64,000 nucleotides of DNA from an uncultured Pelagibacteraceae bacterium (GCA_902554765.1 CACDPY010000001.1:62001-126000); one strand, 5' to 3'. Counted from the stretch's first letter, positions 18,777 through 29,597 are shown. Made by a program: numbers and translations. The notes: generated from the letters alone by a model not told the origin.

Positions 18777-20855
18777 ATGGCCAGAACTCATACATTAGAT
18801 AAATATAGAAATATTGGGATCATGGCACACATCGATGCTGGTAAAACTACTACTACTGAAAGAGTTTTGTACTATACAGGTAAAAGTCACAAAATTGGAG
18901 AAGTGCATGACGGTGCAGCAACAATGGATTGGATGGAACAAGAACAAGAGAGAGGTATTACAATAACCTCAGCCGCAACAACTTGTTTTTGGCAAGATCA
19001 TAGAATCAATATTATAGACACTCCTGGTCACGTAGATTTTACAATTGAAGTTGAAAGATCATTAAAAGTTTTGGATGGTGCTGTAGCAGTTTTTGACGGT
19101 GTTGCTGGAGTTGAACCACAATCAGAAACAGTATGGAGACAAGCAGACAAATATAAAGTTCCAAGAATTTGTTTTGTAAATAAATTGGATAGAACTGGTG
19201 CCGATTTTTTTAGATGTGTTGATATGATTAGAGATAGATTAGGTGCAAAACCTTTAGTAGTTCAAGTACCTATAGGTATAGAGGCATCTTTATCTGGAGT
19301 TGTTGATCTTGTGAAAATGAAAGCTCAAGTTTGGAAAAATGAAGCTTTAGGTGCTGAATGGGAATATAAAGATATTCCAGAAGATCTAATAGAAATATCT
19401 CAAAAATATAGAACAGAATTAGTTGAAATGGCAGTCGAGCAAGATGAAAAGCTCATGGAATCATACCTAAATGGTGATGAAATTAAAGAGGAAGATTTAA
19501 TAAAATGTATTAGAAAAGGAACACTTAATTTTAGTTTTGTACCTGTTTTGACTGGTTCAGCCTTTAAGAACAAAGGAGTTCAACCATTACTAGATGCAGT
19601 AGTAAACTTCTTGCCAAGCCCAGTTGATATAGGCTCCATCAAAGGCACTAAAATAGGCAGTGAAGATGAAATGGAAATGAAATTTGATGATAGTGTACCG
19701 TTCTCAGCGTTAGCATTTAAAGTTGCAAATGATCCATTTGTTGGCTCTTTAACATTTATAAGAATTTATTCAGGAACAATAAAAACAGGAACTGCAGTTT
19801 ATAACTCCTCCAAAGAAAAAGAAGAGAGAGTTGGAAGAATGTTATTAATGCATGCCAATTCAAGAGAAGACATTAAAGAGGCAAACGCTGGTGATATAGT
19901 TGCTTTAGCTGGTTTAAAAAATACTATCACGGGTCATACACTGTGTGATGAAGAAAATGCTGTTCTTCTCGAACCAATGGAATTTCCAGATCCTGTTATC
20001 GAAATTGCTGTTGAACCTAAAACTAAAGCAGACCAAGAAAAAATGGGTGAAGCTTTAGGAAGATTGGCAAAAGAAGACCCTTCTTTTAGAGTTACTTCAG
20101 ATGAAGAGTCAGGCCAAACTATTATTAAAGGTATGGGAGAACTCCACTTAGATATTATTGTCGATAGAATGAAAAGAGAATTTAAAGTTGAAGCAAATGT
20201 TGGTGCTCCACAAGTAGCATATAGAGAAACAATAGAGTCTTCATCAGAAATTGAATACACACATAAAAAACAAAGTGGTGGTGCAGGTCAATTTGCTAAA
20301 GTAAAACTATTGGTAGAGCCCCAAGAACCCGGCAAAGGACGGGAAGTTGAAAGTAAAATAAAAGGTGGAGCTATTCCTAAAGAATTTATCCCTGGTGTTG
20401 AAAAAGGTATAGAAACTGTTTCTGATAGTGGAATATTAGCTGGATTTCCTATGATTGACTATAAGGTTACAATATTAGATGGATTGCACCACGATGTAGA
20501 CTCAAGTGTATTAGCCTTTGAACTTGCGAGTAGAGCTTGCTTTAAGGAAGCCTGTACAAAAGGTGGTCTGAAATTATTAGAACCAGTGATGAGAGTTGAA
20601 GTAGTAACACCTGAAGATTATATGGGTGATGTAATTGGTGATTTGAACAGTAGAAGAGGACAAATAAGTACTCAAGAACAAAGAGGAAATGCAACAGTAA
20701 TAACAGCAATGGTTCCCTTAGCAAATATGTTTGGATATATCAATAATCTAAGATCTATGTCACAAGGCAGAGCTCAATATTCAATGTTCTTTGATCATTA
20801 TTCTAAAGTACCACAAAATGTTCAAGATGAAGTAACTAAAAAAATTGCAGGATAG
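18777..20855 (+). CDS. fusA: Elongation factor G
   Basis: A 692-residue translocation GTPase. The G1 loop AHIDAGKT is at residues 17-24; DTPGHVDF and [10 protein letters not shown] follow. Domain III-V signatures include [18 protein letters not shown] and the C-terminal [14 protein letters not shown]. The length is standard. It is followed at one base of spacing by rpsJ, with no second tuf gene between, so the str and S10 clusters are fused without a break. Confidence 0.98.
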   Translation: MARTHTLDKYRNIGIMAHIDAGKTTTTERVLYYTGKSHKIGEVHDGAATMDWMEQEQERGITITSAATTCFWQDHRINIIDTPGHVDFTIEVERSLKVLDGAVAVFDGVAGVEPQSETVWRQADKYKVPRICFVNKLDRTGADFFRCVDMIRDRLGAKPLVVQVPIGIEASLSGVVDLVKMKAQVWKNEALGAEWEYKDIPEDLIEISQKYRTELVEMAVEQDEKLMESYLNGDEIKEEDLIKCIRKGTLNFSFVPVLTGSAFKNKGVQPLLDAVVNFLPSPVDIGSIKGTKIGSEDEMEMKFDDSVPFSALAFKVANDPFVGSLTFIRIYSGTIKTGTAVYNSSKEKEERVGRMLLMHANSREDIKEANAGDIVALAGLKNTITGHTLCDEENAVLLEPMEFPDPVIEIAVEPKTKADQEKMGEALGRLAKEDPSFRVTSDEESGQTIIKGMGELHLDIIVDRMKREFKVEANVGAPQVAYRETIESSSEIEYTHKKQSGGAGQFAKVKLLVEPQEPGKGREVESKIKGGAIPKEFIPGVEKGIETVSDSGILAGFPMIDYKVTILDGLHHDVDSSVLAFELASRACFKEACTKGGLKLLEPVMRVEVVTPEDYMGDVIGDLNSRRGQISTQEQRGNATVITAMVPLANMFGYINNLRSMSQGRAQYSMFFDHYSKVPQNVQDEVTKKIAG

Positions 20856-20856
20856 T

Positions 20857-21165
20857 ATGGAAAAACAAAACATTAGAATTAAACTCAGAGCATATGACAA
20901 TAAAATTTTAGATGCTTCAACAGAAGAAATTGTTAACACTGTAAAAAGAACAGGCGCAACAATAAAAGGTCCAATACCTTTGCCAACTAGAGTTGAAAGA
21001 TATACAGTTCTTAGATCTCCACATATTGATAAAAAAAGTAGAGAGCAGTTTGAGTCTAGAACTCACAAAAGATTAATAGACATAATTGAACCAACACCAC
21101 AAACAGTTGAAGCTTTAATGAAATTAGATTTAGCCTCAGGTGTAGATGTGGAGATAAAAATTTAA
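20857..21165 (+). CDS. rpsJ: 30S ribosomal protein S10
   Basis: A 102-residue 30S head protein that also binds NusB and NusG in antitermination. The diagnostic stretch [17 protein letters not shown] opens the protein, and [24 protein letters not shown] follows. An earlier in-frame start at 20845 would lie inside fusA and add four residues; the start at 20857, one base after the fusA stop, gives the usual N-terminus. It is the first gene of the S10 cluster here. Confidence 0.96.
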   Translation: MEKQNIRIKLRAYDNKILDASTEEIVNTVKRTGATIKGPIPLPTRVERYTVLRSPHIDKKSREQFESRTHKRLIDIIEPTPQTVEALMKLDLASGVDVEIKI

Positions 21166-21167
21166 AT

Positions 21168-21878
21168 ATGACTGAAATTGCTTTAATAGGAAAAAAAATT
21201 GGTATGACAAGAGAATTTTATAAATCTGGTAAACTTGTACCAGTAACAGTACTTAAGATGGAAAAAGCTAGAGTTATTCATGTCATAGAGGAAGAAAAAA
21301 GAGGCTATAAAGCAGTTCAATTAGGCTATGGAAAAATTAAAAATTCTAAACTTACTAAGGCTATGAAAGGATATTTTGCTAAGAAAAATACTGAAGCAAA
21401 AAAAAAGTTAAAAGAATATAGAGTTTTAAATACTGAAAATTATAAAGAGGGAAATGAATTCGGTCTTGAGATTTTTAAGGATACTAAATTTGTAGACACA
21501 AAATCAAAAACAATAGGTAAAGGATTTGCAGGTGCAATGAAAAGACATAATTTTGGTGGTTTAAGAGCAACTCACGGTGTTTCAGTTTCTCATAGATCTC
21601 ATGGTTCAACAGGTCAAAGACAAGACCCTGGTAAAGTTTTTAAAGGAAAAAAAATGGCAGGTCATATGGGTGACAAGTTAAGAACAATGCAAAATATAGA
21701 AATCATTAAAACTGATTTAGAAAATGAGTTACTGTATTTGAAAGGTTCAATACCAGGTTCAAAAAATTCTGAAATATTAGTTAAAAGCTCAGTTAAAAAT
21801 ATAAAAAAAATGACAATTAGTGAAAAATTAAAGGCAAATGAAGAAGCAAAAAAAACCCCAGATAAAAAGAAGAAATAA
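21168..21878 (+). CDS. rplC: 50S ribosomal protein L3
   Basis: A 236-residue early assembly protein near the peptidyl transferase centre. Signatures: LIGKKIGMTREF at the N-terminus, and the central loop with RATHGVSVSHRSHGSTGQ plus KKMAGHMGD. The protein is longer than E. coli L3 (209) because of a lysine-rich C-terminal tail (ANEEAKKTPDKKKK). Its stop overlaps the rplD start by one base. Confidence 0.96.
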   Translation: MTEIALIGKKIGMTREFYKSGKLVPVTVLKMEKARVIHVIEEEKRGYKAVQLGYGKIKNSKLTKAMKGYFAKKNTEAKKKLKEYRVLNTENYKEGNEFGLEIFKDTKFVDTKSKTIGKGFAGAMKRHNFGGLRATHGVSVSHRSHGSTGQRQDPGKVFKGKKMAGHMGDKLRTMQNIEIIKTDLENELLYLKGSIPGSKNSEILVKSSVKNIKKMTISEKLKANEEAKKTPDKKKK

Positions 21879-22501
21879 TGAAATTAGATAAACTAAATTT
21901 AGATGGCAAAAAAAATTCTATTGAAGTTTTAGATAAAGTTTTTTCTGTTAAAATGAATAAAAGGTTAATTAACAATGTTTTGTATAAAACTAATGCTAAT
22001 TACAAAGGTAGACACGCTAAAACAAAACAACAAAATGAGGTTTCTGGCCCAACATCAAAAATTTATGCTCAAAAAGGTACTGGTAATGCAAGACATGCAA
22101 GTAAAAAAGCTCCAATATTTGTAGGTGGTGGTATCGCTCATGGACCTAAAGGTGAATTATCCTATAAAAAAAGAAAATTAAATAAGAGTGAAAAAAAACA
22201 AAGTATTGCAACTTTAATTAGTGAAAAAAATAAGAATAAAGAATTATTAATATTTAGTGATTTTAATTCTGAAATAAAAAAAACAAAAGACATGCATACT
22301 ATTTTGAAAAAATTTGAAATATTAAAAGCAATAATCATCCTAGATAAAAAATCTAAAGAAAACATTGAAAAATCTGTGAGGAATATTCCAAATATTAAAG
22401 TTACAGATATAAATCATTTTAGTGCCTTTGATTTAGTTAAATTTAAAAAAGTTGTTTTTACCGAAAGTTCAGTAAAAGAATTAGAAAAGAGATACTCATA
22501 A
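21878..22501 (+). CDS. rplD: 50S ribosomal protein L4
   Basis: A 207-residue protein lining the exit tunnel. The extended loop is recognised by QKGTGNARHASKKAPIFVGG, followed by the typical GPKGELSYKKRKLNKSEKK. In E. coli, L4 represses the S10 operon at both transcription and translation; no comparable S10 leader is present here because rpsJ abuts fusA. It is the most Lys/Asn-drifted of the large L proteins in this block, but the core motifs are intact. Confidence 0.94.
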   Translation: MKLDKLNLDGKKNSIEVLDKVFSVKMNKRLINNVLYKTNANYKGRHAKTKQQNEVSGPTSKIYAQKGTGNARHASKKAPIFVGGGIAHGPKGELSYKKRKLNKSEKKQSIATLISEKNKNKELLIFSDFNSEIKKTKDMHTILKKFEILKAIIILDKKSKENIEKSVRNIPNIKVTDINHFSAFDLVKFKKVVFTESSVKELEKRYS

Positions 22502-22503
22502 TT

Positions 22504-22797
22504 ATGGAAAAGTTACATTTATACGATAAAATTTTATCTCCATTTGTTACAGAGAAATCTACAAACTTATCAGATCAGAATAAAATTGTTTTTAAAGTAC
22601 CATCAAGTGCAAATAAAAATAATCTTAAAAAAAATATAGAAAAAATATTTAAAGTTAATGTTACAAAAATTAATATTATTAATAAGCAAAATAGAAAAAA
22701 ACTTACCAGAGGGAGAAAAGTAAAAGTTTCTGGTTATAAAAAAGCAATAATAACTCTTAAAAAGGGTCAAAGTATAGACCTAACTAGTGGAATATAG
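22504..22797 (+). CDS. rplW: 50S ribosomal protein L23
   Basis: A 97-residue protein at the tunnel exit, the docking point for trigger factor and SRP. The N-terminal ILSPFVTEKSTNLSD and the C-terminal RGRKVKVSGYKKAIITLKKG identify it. The length is typical. It lies 2 nt after rplD and 2 nt before rplB. Confidence 0.94.
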   Translation: MEKLHLYDKILSPFVTEKSTNLSDQNKIVFKVPSSANKNNLKKNIEKIFKVNVTKINIINKQNRKKLTRGRKVKVSGYKKAIITLKKGQSIDLTSGI

Positions 22798-22799
22798 AA

Positions 22800-23639
22800 A
22801 TGGCATTAAAAACTTTTAAACCTTATACAAAATCAACAAGAGGCACTATTCTTGTAGATAGAACAGGTCTATGGAAAGGCAAACCTTTTAAATCTCTAGT
22901 TTCTCCTAAAAATGCAATGAAGGGTAGAAATAATTATGGTCGTATAACTTCCATTAATAGAGCGGGTGGTCATAAAAAAATGTATAGACATGTTGATTTC
23001 TATCGAAAAAAATTTGATGCGCCAGGAATAGTAGAAAGAATTGAATACGATCCAAATAGATCTTGTTACATAATGTTAATTAAATTTGATGATAATTCTC
23101 ATGCTTATTATTTAGCACCTCAAAAAATTAAAGTCGGTGACAAAATTGAAAATGGAGAAAAGAAAGAAATAAAAGTTGGCAACTGCATGCCCCTTCAAGA
23201 TATACCAGTTGGTATTGATATACATAATGTTGAAATACAACCAGGTGGTGGAGGTAAAATTGCCAGATCAGCAGGGACTTCAGTTACGATTAGTGGTCTA
23301 GATGGTAATTATAGTTTAATAAAATTAGCTTCTGGAGAAGTAAGAAAAATTGACTCAAGAGCATTAGCTACAATTGGAGTTTTAAGTAACCCTGATCAAA
23401 AAAACATTAAAATTGGAAAAGCTGGTAGATCAAGATGGCTTGGTAGAAGACCACACACCAGAGGTGTTGTTAAAAACCCTGTGGATCACCCTCATGGAGG
23501 AGGTGAAGGAAAAACTGCAGGTGGAAGGCATCCAGTTTCTCCAACTGGTCAATCAGCAAAAGGACTGAAAACAAGAGATAACAAACGGACTGATAAATTT
23601 ATAGTAAGAAGAAGAAACAAAAGGAAGGATACAAAATAA
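22800..23639 (+). CDS. rplB: 50S ribosomal protein L2
   Basis: A 279-residue protein required for subunit joining and peptidyl transfer. Conserved blocks include [34 protein letters not shown], and near the C-terminus [20 protein letters not shown], with the key histidine in the GGG loop. The length is near the standard 273-280. Its stop overlaps the rpsS start by one base. Confidence 0.97.
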   Translation: MALKTFKPYTKSTRGTILVDRTGLWKGKPFKSLVSPKNAMKGRNNYGRITSINRAGGHKKMYRHVDFYRKKFDAPGIVERIEYDPNRSCYIMLIKFDDNSHAYYLAPQKIKVGDKIENGEKKEIKVGNCMPLQDIPVGIDIHNVEIQPGGGGKIARSAGTSVTISGLDGNYSLIKLASGEVRKIDSRALATIGVLSNPDQKNIKIGKAGRSRWLGRRPHTRGVVKNPVDHPHGGGEGKTAGGRHPVSPTGQSAKGLKTRDNKRTDKFIVRRRNKRKDTK

Positions 23640-23938
23640 TGGCTAGAGCTGTATGGAAAGGACCTTTTGTAGAAGAGAGCTTAATGAAAAAAGTTGATAA
23701 ATATAAAACTGATCCTAAAAAAATACCTATCAAAACGTGGTCTAGAAAATCAACTATTATACCTGATTTTGTTGGAGTTAGTTTCTTGATTTATAATGGT
23801 AAAAAATTTATTCCAATAACTATTTCTGAAGATATGGTAGGTCATAAACTTGGAGAATTTGCTCCTACAAGAACTTTTTTTGGTCATACACCAGCAGATA
23901 AAAAAGCTAAACCAGCAGAGGCAACAGATAAAAAATAA
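23639..23938 (+). CDS. rpsS: 30S ribosomal protein S19
   Basis: A 99-residue 30S head protein that contacts S13 and the 23S rRNA bridge. Signatures: [31 protein letters not shown] and [16 protein letters not shown] short charged tail ([13 protein letters not shown]) extends beyond the usual C-terminus. rplV follows after 2 nt. Confidence 0.96.
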   Translation: MARAVWKGPFVEESLMKKVDKYKTDPKKIPIKTWSRKSTIIPDFVGVSFLIYNGKKFIPITISEDMVGHKLGEFAPTRTFFGHTPADKKAKPAEATDKK

Positions 23939-23940
23939 TT

Positions 23941-24339
23941 ATGGGTAAGAAAAAGAAAATTGATAAAATTCAAGATAAAACAGTAAGATCTATTAATAAT
24001 AATATTAGATCCAGTGTTAGAAAATTAAATCCAATTTTGAAGGGCATAGTTGGAAAAAAAGTTGATATTGCAATAAGAGATTTACAATTTTCTGAGAAAA
24101 GAATAACAAAAGATATAAGAAAAACTATCAACTCAGCTGTAGCAAATGCTGAGAATAATTTTCAATACGATATTGATAAATTAATAGTCAAAGAGGCTTA
24201 TTGTGGAAAAAAGATTACTATGAAAAGATTTAGACCTAGAGCAAAAGGAAGAGCGGCCCCAATATTAAAACCTTATTCAAGTGTTACAATAATTTTATCT
24301 GAAGCAAAAAAAATGGAGAGTCATGGGACAAAAAGTTAA
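23941..24339 (+). CDS. rplV: 50S ribosomal protein L22
   Basis: A 132-residue tunnel-lining protein. The N-terminus is shifted towards Lys/Ile, but [20 protein letters not shown] and the C-terminal hook [25 protein letters not shown] are diagnostic. The hook carries the macrolide-related beta hairpin. About 20 extra N-terminal residues relative to E. coli. The gene overlaps rpsC by 17 nt in another frame, one of the longer overlaps in the block. Confidence 0.94.
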   Translation: MGKKKKIDKIQDKTVRSINNNIRSSVRKLNPILKGIVGKKVDIAIRDLQFSEKRITKDIRKTINSAVANAENNFQYDIDKLIVKEAYCGKKITMKRFRPRAKGRAAPILKPYSSVTIILSEAKKMESHGTKS

Positions 24340-25003
24340 TCCAGTTGGTTTTAGACTAGGCGTAAATAGAGGTTGGGATTCAGTCTGGTATGCCAAAAAG
24401 AAAGATTTTGGCAATTATCTTATAGAAGATTTTAAGATTAGAGATTACATCAAAAAAAATGTAATTAATTCAGGTGTATCTAAAGTAATGATAGAGAGAA
24501 CTGCAAATAAGTGCTTTGTTACAATTTATACATCTAGACCTGGTTTTGTTATTGGAAAAAAAGGAAGTGATATCGACAAAATAAAGAATAATTTATCGAA
24601 ATTTACTTCAAACGAAGTTACTTTAAACATTAAAGAAGTTAAAAAACCTGAGACAAATGCTTATTTAGTAGCAGAAAATATTGCTCAGCAACTAGTAAAA
24701 AGAATTTCTTATAGAAGAGCGATGAAAAGAGCTATGCAATCATGCTTAAGACTTGGAGCAAGAGGAATCAAAGTTTCTATTAGCGGGAGATTAGGAGGAA
24801 ATGAAATAGCTAGGACAGAATGGTTAAGAGATGGAAGTATACCATCACATACATTAAGAGCCGATATTGACTATGCTGAAGCTGAGGCTTTAACCACTTA
24901 TGGAATTATTGGCATTAAAGTTTGGATTTATAAAGGTGAAGTTTTTGCAAAAGAATTTAGTCAGGAAACAAATAAAGTAAAATTACAAGAGGGCAAAGAA
25001 TAG
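24323..25003 (+). CDS. rpsC: 30S ribosomal protein S3
   Basis: A 226-residue mRNA-entry-channel protein. [19 protein letters not shown] opens it, the KH domain has [17 protein letters not shown], and the C-terminal domain has [20 protein letters not shown] and [14 protein letters not shown]. The length is typical. The start inside rplV is supported by the exact family N-terminus GQKVNP. rplP follows after 1 nt. Confidence 0.96.
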   Translation: MGQKVNPVGFRLGVNRGWDSVWYAKKKDFGNYLIEDFKIRDYIKKNVINSGVSKVMIERTANKCFVTIYTSRPGFVIGKKGSDIDKIKNNLSKFTSNEVTLNIKEVKKPETNAYLVAENIAQQLVKRISYRRAMKRAMQSCLRLGARGIKVSISGRLGGNEIARTEWLRDGSIPSHTLRADIDYAEAEALTTYGIIGIKVWIYKGEVFAKEFSQETNKVKLQEGKE

Positions 25004-25004
25004 A

Positions 25005-25415
25005 ATGTTACAACCAGTTAGAACAAAATGGAGGAAGGCTCATAAAGGTAGAATACATGGTACTGCTGGACGAGCAAACTTTATAAATTATGGTGCATAT
25101 GCTTTGAAAGCTTTATCTCCAGAGAGAGTGACTGGTAAACAAATAGAAGCTGCACGTGTTGCTTTAACAAGACATATGAAAAGACAAGGTCGTGTTTGGA
25201 CAAGAATTTTTCCAAATATCCCTGTATCAAAAAAACCAATAGAAGTTCGAATGGGTAAAGGAAAAGGTTCACCAGAATATTATGCTTGTAGGGTAAAACC
25301 TGGGAGAATTTTATTTGAAGTTGATGGAGTTTCAGAGCAAATTGCTAAAGAAGCTTTATATAAAGCTTCAGCAAAATTGCCAATAAAAACAAAAACAATT
25401 AAAAGATTTGCCTAA
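25005..25415 (+). CDS. rplP: 50S ribosomal protein L16
   Basis: A 136-residue protein near the A-site tRNA elbow. Signatures: [34 protein letters not shown], and [20 protein letters not shown]. The length is exactly that of the family. The spacing of 1 nt to rpmC shows tight coupling. Confidence 0.96.
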   Translation: MLQPVRTKWRKAHKGRIHGTAGRANFINYGAYALKALSPERVTGKQIEAARVALTRHMKRQGRVWTRIFPNIPVSKKPIEVRMGKGKGSPEYYACRVKPGRILFEVDGVSEQIAKEALYKASAKLPIKTKTIKRFA

Positions 25416-25416
25416 G

Positions 25417-25608
25417 ATGAAAAAACAAGAAATTAAGAAACTTACTAAAGATCAAATTTTAAAAAATTTAGATAAATTCAAAAAAGATTTATTTAACTTT
25501 AGATTTCAAAAAATAAATTCTCAAATTACAAACCCAGCTAAAATTGGGGAAACCAAAAAAAACATAGCAAGATTAAAAACTATATTAAGAGGTAAAATAG
25601 ATGCCTAA
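25417..25608 (+). CDS. rpmC: 50S ribosomal protein L29
   Basis: A 63-residue two-helix protein at the tunnel exit. The N-terminal helix [13 protein letters not shown] and the central [30 protein letters not shown] are characteristic of L29. An in-frame TTG at 25408 would overlap rplP; the ATG at 25417, one base after the rplP stop, gives the usual family start. It overlaps rpsQ by 8 nt. Confidence 0.93.
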   Translation: MKKQEIKKLTKDQILKNLDKFKKDLFNFRFQKINSQITNPAKIGETKKNIARLKTILRGKIDA

Positions 25609-25837
25609 AAAAATTTTAACAGGAATAGTTGTGAGTGACAAACCAAATAAAACGGTTACTGTAGTGGTTGAAAGAAAATATTCTCATCCATTATTAAAAA
25701 AAGTAATTAAAGTAAAAAAAAAATATAATGCACATGATGAGAATAATAAGTTTAAAACAGGTGATAAAGTTTCTATTATTGAAAGTAAACCATTTTCAAA
25801 AAATAAAAAATTTCAAGTAATGGAGAATTTAAAATAA
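25601..25837 (+). CDS. rpsQ: 30S ribosomal protein S17
   Basis: A 78-residue OB-fold protein that binds the 16S rRNA 5' domain. [27 protein letters not shown] and the [19 protein letters not shown] strand pattern identify it. The length is typical. It overlaps rpmC by 8 nt and rplN by one base. Confidence 0.95.
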   Translation: MPKKILTGIVVSDKPNKTVTVVVERKYSHPLLKKVIKVKKKYNAHDENNKFKTGDKVSIIESKPFSKNKKFQVMENLK

Positions 25838-26205
25838 TGATACAAGTTCAAACAGAATTACTGGTTGCAGATAACACTGGTGCAAAAAAAATTGAGTGTA
25901 TTAAAGTTTTAGGTGGATCTAAAAGACGATATGCAAGTATTGGAGATACTATTGTGATTGCTGTTAAAGAAGCCATACCTAAAGGCAAAGTTAAAAAGGG
26001 CTCAGTTCATAAAGCAGTTGTTGTAAGAGTTAAAAAAGGAATTCATAGAGATGACGGATCAAAAGTAAGATTTGATAATAATGCAGCTGTTCTAGTTGAT
26101 GACAAAGGAGAACCTGTAGGAACAAGAATATTTGGACCTGTTACAAGAGAATTAAGATCAAGAGGTCAAATGAAAATAATTTCTTTAGCTCCGGAGGTCC
26201 TATAA
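25837..26205 (+). CDS. rplN: 50S ribosomal protein L14
   Basis: A 122-residue interface protein. Signatures: [51 protein letters not shown], and the C-terminal [25 protein letters not shown]. The length is exactly standard. It overlaps rpsQ and rplX by one base each. Confidence 0.97.
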   Translation: MIQVQTELLVADNTGAKKIECIKVLGGSKRRYASIGDTIVIAVKEAIPKGKVKKGSVHKAVVVRVKKGIHRDDGSKVRFDNNAAVLVDDKGEPVGTRIFGPVTRELRSRGQMKIISLAPEVL

Positions 26206-26453
26206 TGATTCAAAAAGGTTTAAAAGTTGTGGTGTTAGCAGGAAAAGATAAAAAAAAAGAGGGTGAAGTAATTGAAATCGACAGATCTGGTAACAGAGCA
26301 AAAGTAAAAGAAATAAATATGGTTAAAAAACATGTTAAAACAACAAAAGAAAAAAAAGGTGGAATTGTTTCTAAAGAGAGCTTTATTCATTTATCAAATT
26401 TAAAATTAGTTGAAACTAAAACAAAGTCAAAAAAAGAAGAGGCTAAAAAATAA
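26205..26453 (+). CDS. rplX: 50S ribosomal protein L24
   Basis: An 82-residue assembly initiator with a KOW motif: [18 protein letters not shown] at the N-terminus. It is shorter than E. coli L24 (104) and has a lysine-rich tail ([10 protein letters not shown]). [19 protein letters not shown] matches the family. It overlaps rplN and rplE by one base each. Confidence 0.94.
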   Translation: MIQKGLKVVVLAGKDKKKEGEVIEIDRSGNRAKVKEINMVKKHVKTTKEKKGGIVSKESFIHLSNLKLVETKTKSKKEEAKK

Positions 26454-27007
26454 TGATACCCAGATTAAAAGAACTGTATTTTAAGGAAATCCAAACATCT
26501 CTTAAAGATCAATTTGGATTTAAAAACCTTTATATGGGTCCTAAACTAGAAAAAGTAATTCTAAATATGGGTCTAGGCCTAGATGGTAACGACTCCAAAG
26601 TTTTGAAGTCTTGTGAAGAGGATTTAGCTAAAATTACTGGACAAAAACCCGTAATTACAAAGTTTAAAAAGTCTGTGGCCAATTTTAAAACAAGAAAAGG
26701 GTCAAATGCAGGATTAAAAGTAACTTTAAGAAAAAATAAAATGTATGAATTTATTGATAGATTAGTAAATATCGCATTACCAAGAATTAAAGATTTTAGA
26801 GGGTTATCACCTAATGCTTTCGATAAATTTGGCAACTATACTTTTGGTGTTAAAGAACACATAATTTTTCCTGAAGTTAGCTTTGATCGAGCTGATAAAG
26901 TAAGAGGTCTAGACATTGTAATTGTAATTTCATCAAAAAATATAGAACATAGTTTTGCTTTACTAGAAAAATTAAATTTCCCGTTCATTAAAAAAGGAGA
27001 CAATTAA
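26453..27007 (+). CDS. rplE: 50S ribosomal protein L5
   Basis: A 184-residue central-protuberance protein that binds 5S rRNA. Signatures: ITGQKPVITKFKKSVANFK, RLVNIALPRIKDFRGLSPNAFD, and GVKEHIIFPEVSFD. The length is near the usual 179. rpsN follows after 2 nt. Confidence 0.96.
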   Translation: MIPRLKELYFKEIQTSLKDQFGFKNLYMGPKLEKVILNMGLGLDGNDSKVLKSCEEDLAKITGQKPVITKFKKSVANFKTRKGSNAGLKVTLRKNKMYEFIDRLVNIALPRIKDFRGLSPNAFDKFGNYTFGVKEHIIFPEVSFDRADKVRGLDIVIVISSKNIEHSFALLEKLNFPFIKKGDN

Positions 27008-27009
27008 TC

Positions 27010-27315
27010 ATGGCCAAACTTAGCTCAATTAATAAAAATAATAGAAGAATTCGACTTTCAGATAAATTTTATAAAAAAAGGGAAAAACTTAAGAAAATAA
27101 TTATGAACAAAAGCCTCCCTTTAGAGGAAAGATTTAAAGCCCAACAAAAATTGTCTAAACTTCCACGAAATTCGGCAAAAACTAGAGTAATGAATAGATG
27201 TCAAATCACTGGAAGACCCCATGGTGTTTATAGAAAATTAAAGATATCCAGAATTGCATTAAGACAATTAGGATTGCAAGGAAAGATACCTGGTTTAGTT
27301 AAATCAAGTTGGTAG
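27010..27315 (+). CDS. rpsN: 30S ribosomal protein S14 (zinc-free type)
   Basis: A 101-residue 30S head protein. The C-terminal RNRCQ-like block reads MNRCQITGRPHGVYRKLKIS, followed by RIALRQLGLQGKIPGLVKSSW. The long form lacks the CxxC pairs of the short zinc-binding S14, as usual for proteobacteria. It lies 10 nt before rpsH, with AGAAAGGA as a clear ribosome binding site for that gene. Confidence 0.96.
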   Translation: MAKLSSINKNNRRIRLSDKFYKKREKLKKIIMNKSLPLEERFKAQQKLSKLPRNSAKTRVMNRCQITGRPHGVYRKLKISRIALRQLGLQGKIPGLVKSSW

Positions 27316-27325
27316 AAAGGAAATT

Positions 27326-27721
27326 ATGAGTTTAAGTGACCCAATAGGAGATATGATTGCTAGAGTTAAGAATGCTCAATCTAGAAATCATAAAAAAGTA
27401 GAATTACCATCATCAAATTTTAAATCAAAAATTGCTGATATTCTAAAAAATGAGGGTTTTATAAAAGATTTTAAAGTTAATTCCGAAAATAACAAATCAA
27501 TCCTATCTCTAGAATTAAAATATCATTCTGGTAATCCTGTAATAAGTGCTTTCGAGCGCGTATCAAAACCTGGAAGAAGAATTTTTTCAAGTGCTGATGG
27601 CTTACCTAAAATTAATAATGGCTTAGGTATTGCTATAATATCAACACCAAAAGGTGTAATGACTGATATAGATGCTAGAAAACAAAGAGTTGGTGGCGAA
27701 ATAATTTGTAAGGTGTTTTAA
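27326..27721 (+). CDS. rpsH: 30S ribosomal protein S8
   Basis: A 131-residue 16S rRNA central-domain binder and, in E. coli, the repressor of the spc operon. Signatures: LSDPIGDMIARVKNAQ at the start, RVSKPGRRIFSSADGLP, and GLGIAIISTPKGVMTDIDARKQ near the end. The length is standard. rplF begins immediately after the stop. Confidence 0.96.
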   Translation: MSLSDPIGDMIARVKNAQSRNHKKVELPSSNFKSKIADILKNEGFIKDFKVNSENNKSILSLELKYHSGNPVISAFERVSKPGRRIFSSADGLPKINNGLGIAIISTPKGVMTDIDARKQRVGGEIICKVF

Positions 27722-28261
27722 ATGTCTAAAATAGGAAAAATAAACATTTCAATTCCAGAAAAAGTGAAAGTTGCTTTAGCTGGGAATATTTTAAATATAG
27801 AAGGTCCTCAAGGAAAAAAATCTTTGAATATTGATTTAGATGTTTTTAATTTAGATATTAAAGATGGGAAAGAAATATCAATTAAACCAAAAAAAATAGA
27901 TCAAAATACAAAAAGATTATGGGGAATGAATAGAAGTTTAATTAATAACGCTGTAATTGGATCAAGTTCAGGTTATGAAAAAATTTTAGAATTAGTGGGT
28001 GTTGGTTATAGAGCCGCTTTGAAGGGCAACCAATTAAATTTACAGTTAGGATATAGCCATGATATCAATTTTGATATTCCAGAGGGAATAAAGATTGTTG
28101 TCGAAAAACAAACAACCTTAAAAATTTCTGGTTTTGATAAACAACAAGTTGGATCTATTGTATCAAAGATTAAAACTTTAAGAAAAATTGAACCTTACAA
28201 AGGCAAAGGCATCAGAGAAAAAGGTCAATATGTCCTTAAAAAAGAAGGAAAGAAAAAATAA
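27722..28261 (+). CDS. rplF: 50S ribosomal protein L6
   Basis: A 179-residue protein beside the sarcin-ricin loop. The N-terminal [16 protein letters not shown] and the C-terminal [29 protein letters not shown], which is the family signature, are both present. The length is typical. Its stop overlaps the rplR start by one base. Confidence 0.96.
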   Translation: MSKIGKINISIPEKVKVALAGNILNIEGPQGKKSLNIDLDVFNLDIKDGKEISIKPKKIDQNTKRLWGMNRSLINNAVIGSSSGYEKILELVGVGYRAALKGNQLNLQLGYSHDINFDIPEGIKIVVEKQTTLKISGFDKQQVGSIVSKIKTLRKIEPYKGKGIREKGQYVLKKEGKKK

Positions 28262-28617
28262 TGAAACTTAATACTAGTATTAGAAAAAAATTCAGAGTAA
28301 GTAATAAAGTTAAAAGATCAGCACCAAAAGATAGATTAAGACTATCTATTTCAAGATCTTCAAAAAACATCTCAGCTCAAATCATTGATGATAGTAAAAA
28401 TTTAACATTATTATCTGCTTCCTCAGTGGAAAAAGATATAAAATCTGGCACAAAAGTGAATAAATCAGAACTATCAAAAATTGTAGCAGAAAAACTAGCA
28501 AAAAAAGCCCAAGAAAAAAAAATTACAAAAATTTTTTTTGATAGAGGTACATACAAATATCACGGCAGAATAAAGATTTTTGCCGAAACACTTAGAAAAA
28601 ATGGAATGGAATTTTAA
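28261..28617 (+). CDS. rplR: 50S ribosomal protein L18
   Basis: A 118-residue 5S rRNA binder of the central protuberance. The N-terminus is basic and [18 protein letters not shown] corresponds to the conserved RLSVxRSxxHIYAQ strand. The C-terminal [26 protein letters not shown] is diagnostic (FDRGxYxYHGRVKALAEAAREAGLxF). rpsE follows after 2 nt. Confidence 0.95.
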   Translation: MKLNTSIRKKFRVSNKVKRSAPKDRLRLSISRSSKNISAQIIDDSKNLTLLSASSVEKDIKSGTKVNKSELSKIVAEKLAKKAQEKKITKIFFDRGTYKYHGRIKIFAETLRKNGMEF

Positions 28618-28619
28618 AT

Positions 28620-29135
28620 ATGGATGAAAGAGCAGATAAAAAGAAAGACGATATTTTAGAAAAATTAGTTCATATTAATCGTATTACTAAAGTGGTTAAA
28701 GGTGGACGAAGATTTGGTTTTTCGGCATTAGTTGTTGTAGGAAACCAGGCTGGTAAAATAGGCATAGCTCATGCAAAAGCAAAACAAGTTCCTGATGCAA
28801 TAAAGAAAGCTAACGAAATGGCAAGAAGAAAATTAATTCATATACCTTTAAGAGAAGGAAGAACAATTCATCATGATGTTAAAGCTAAAGATGGTTCTGG
28901 TAAAATTGTGCTTAGAGCAGCATCAAAAGGAACAGGTATTATAGCAGGTGGTCCTGTAAGAGCTGTTTGTGAAGTCTTAGGAGTAAAAGATATAGTTGCT
29001 AAATCAATGGGTACATCAAATGCACATAATGTAATTCGAGCAACAATGAAGGCATTACTTAAACAAAGCTCTCCAAAACAAATTTCAGTTATAAGAAATA
29101 AAAAGATTTCTGAGGTAATAGAAAAAAGAGGATAA
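28620..29135 (+). CDS. rpsE: 30S ribosomal protein S5
   Basis: A 171-residue decoding-fidelity and mRNA-helicase protein. [22 protein letters not shown] is the signature RNA-binding block, and [31 protein letters not shown] the C-terminal domain. The length is typical. The stop overlaps the rplO start as TAATG. In most proteobacteria rpmD (L30) lies between S5 and L15; here there is no space for it. Confidence 0.97.
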   Translation: MDERADKKKDDILEKLVHINRITKVVKGGRRFGFSALVVVGNQAGKIGIAHAKAKQVPDAIKKANEMARRKLIHIPLREGRTIHHDVKAKDGSGKIVLRAASKGTGIIAGGPVRAVCEVLGVKDIVAKSMGTSNAHNVIRATMKALLKQSSPKQISVIRNKKISEVIEKRG

Positions 29136-29587
29136 TGACAAAATTAAATAATAGATCAAAGATTAACAAACCTAAAATTAGAGTAGGTAGAGGTATTGGA
29201 TCTGGGAAAGGAAAAACATCAGGTAGAGGAGTTAAAGGACAAAAATCTAGATCAGGTGTTGCTATTAAAAGTTTTGAGGGTGGACAGATGCCGTTATATA
29301 GAAGATTACCAAAGAGAGGTTTTAATCCAATTTCTAAAAATAAAATAGCAATTCTAAATTTAGATAAAATTCAAACATTGATAGATAAAAAAACCATCAA
29401 AACAAAAGATGTACTCAATTCAGGAACCCTTATAAAATTAAAAATAATAAATAAAAATTCAAATAAACTTAAGATATTAGGAACAGGAAATATTAAAGAA
29501 AAAATTAATATTGAGGCGGATTTAGCATCAAAATCTGCTATTGATAAATTAGAAAAAATTGGTGGATCTTTACAATTAAAAAAATAA
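29135..29587 (+). CDS. rplO: 50S ribosomal protein L15
   Basis: A 150-residue late-assembly protein. The glycine/arginine-rich N-terminus [26 protein letters not shown] and [17 protein letters not shown] are diagnostic. The C-terminal half is rich in Lys, Ile and Asn. It overlaps rpsE by one base and precedes secY by 10 nt. Confidence 0.96.
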   Translation: MTKLNNRSKINKPKIRVGRGIGSGKGKTSGRGVKGQKSRSGVAIKSFEGGQMPLYRRLPKRGFNPISKNKIAILNLDKIQTLIDKKTIKTKDVLNSGTLIKLKIINKNSNKLKILGTGNIKEKINIEADLASKSAIDKLEKIGGSLQLKK

Positions 29588-29597
29588 TTGGATTAAA

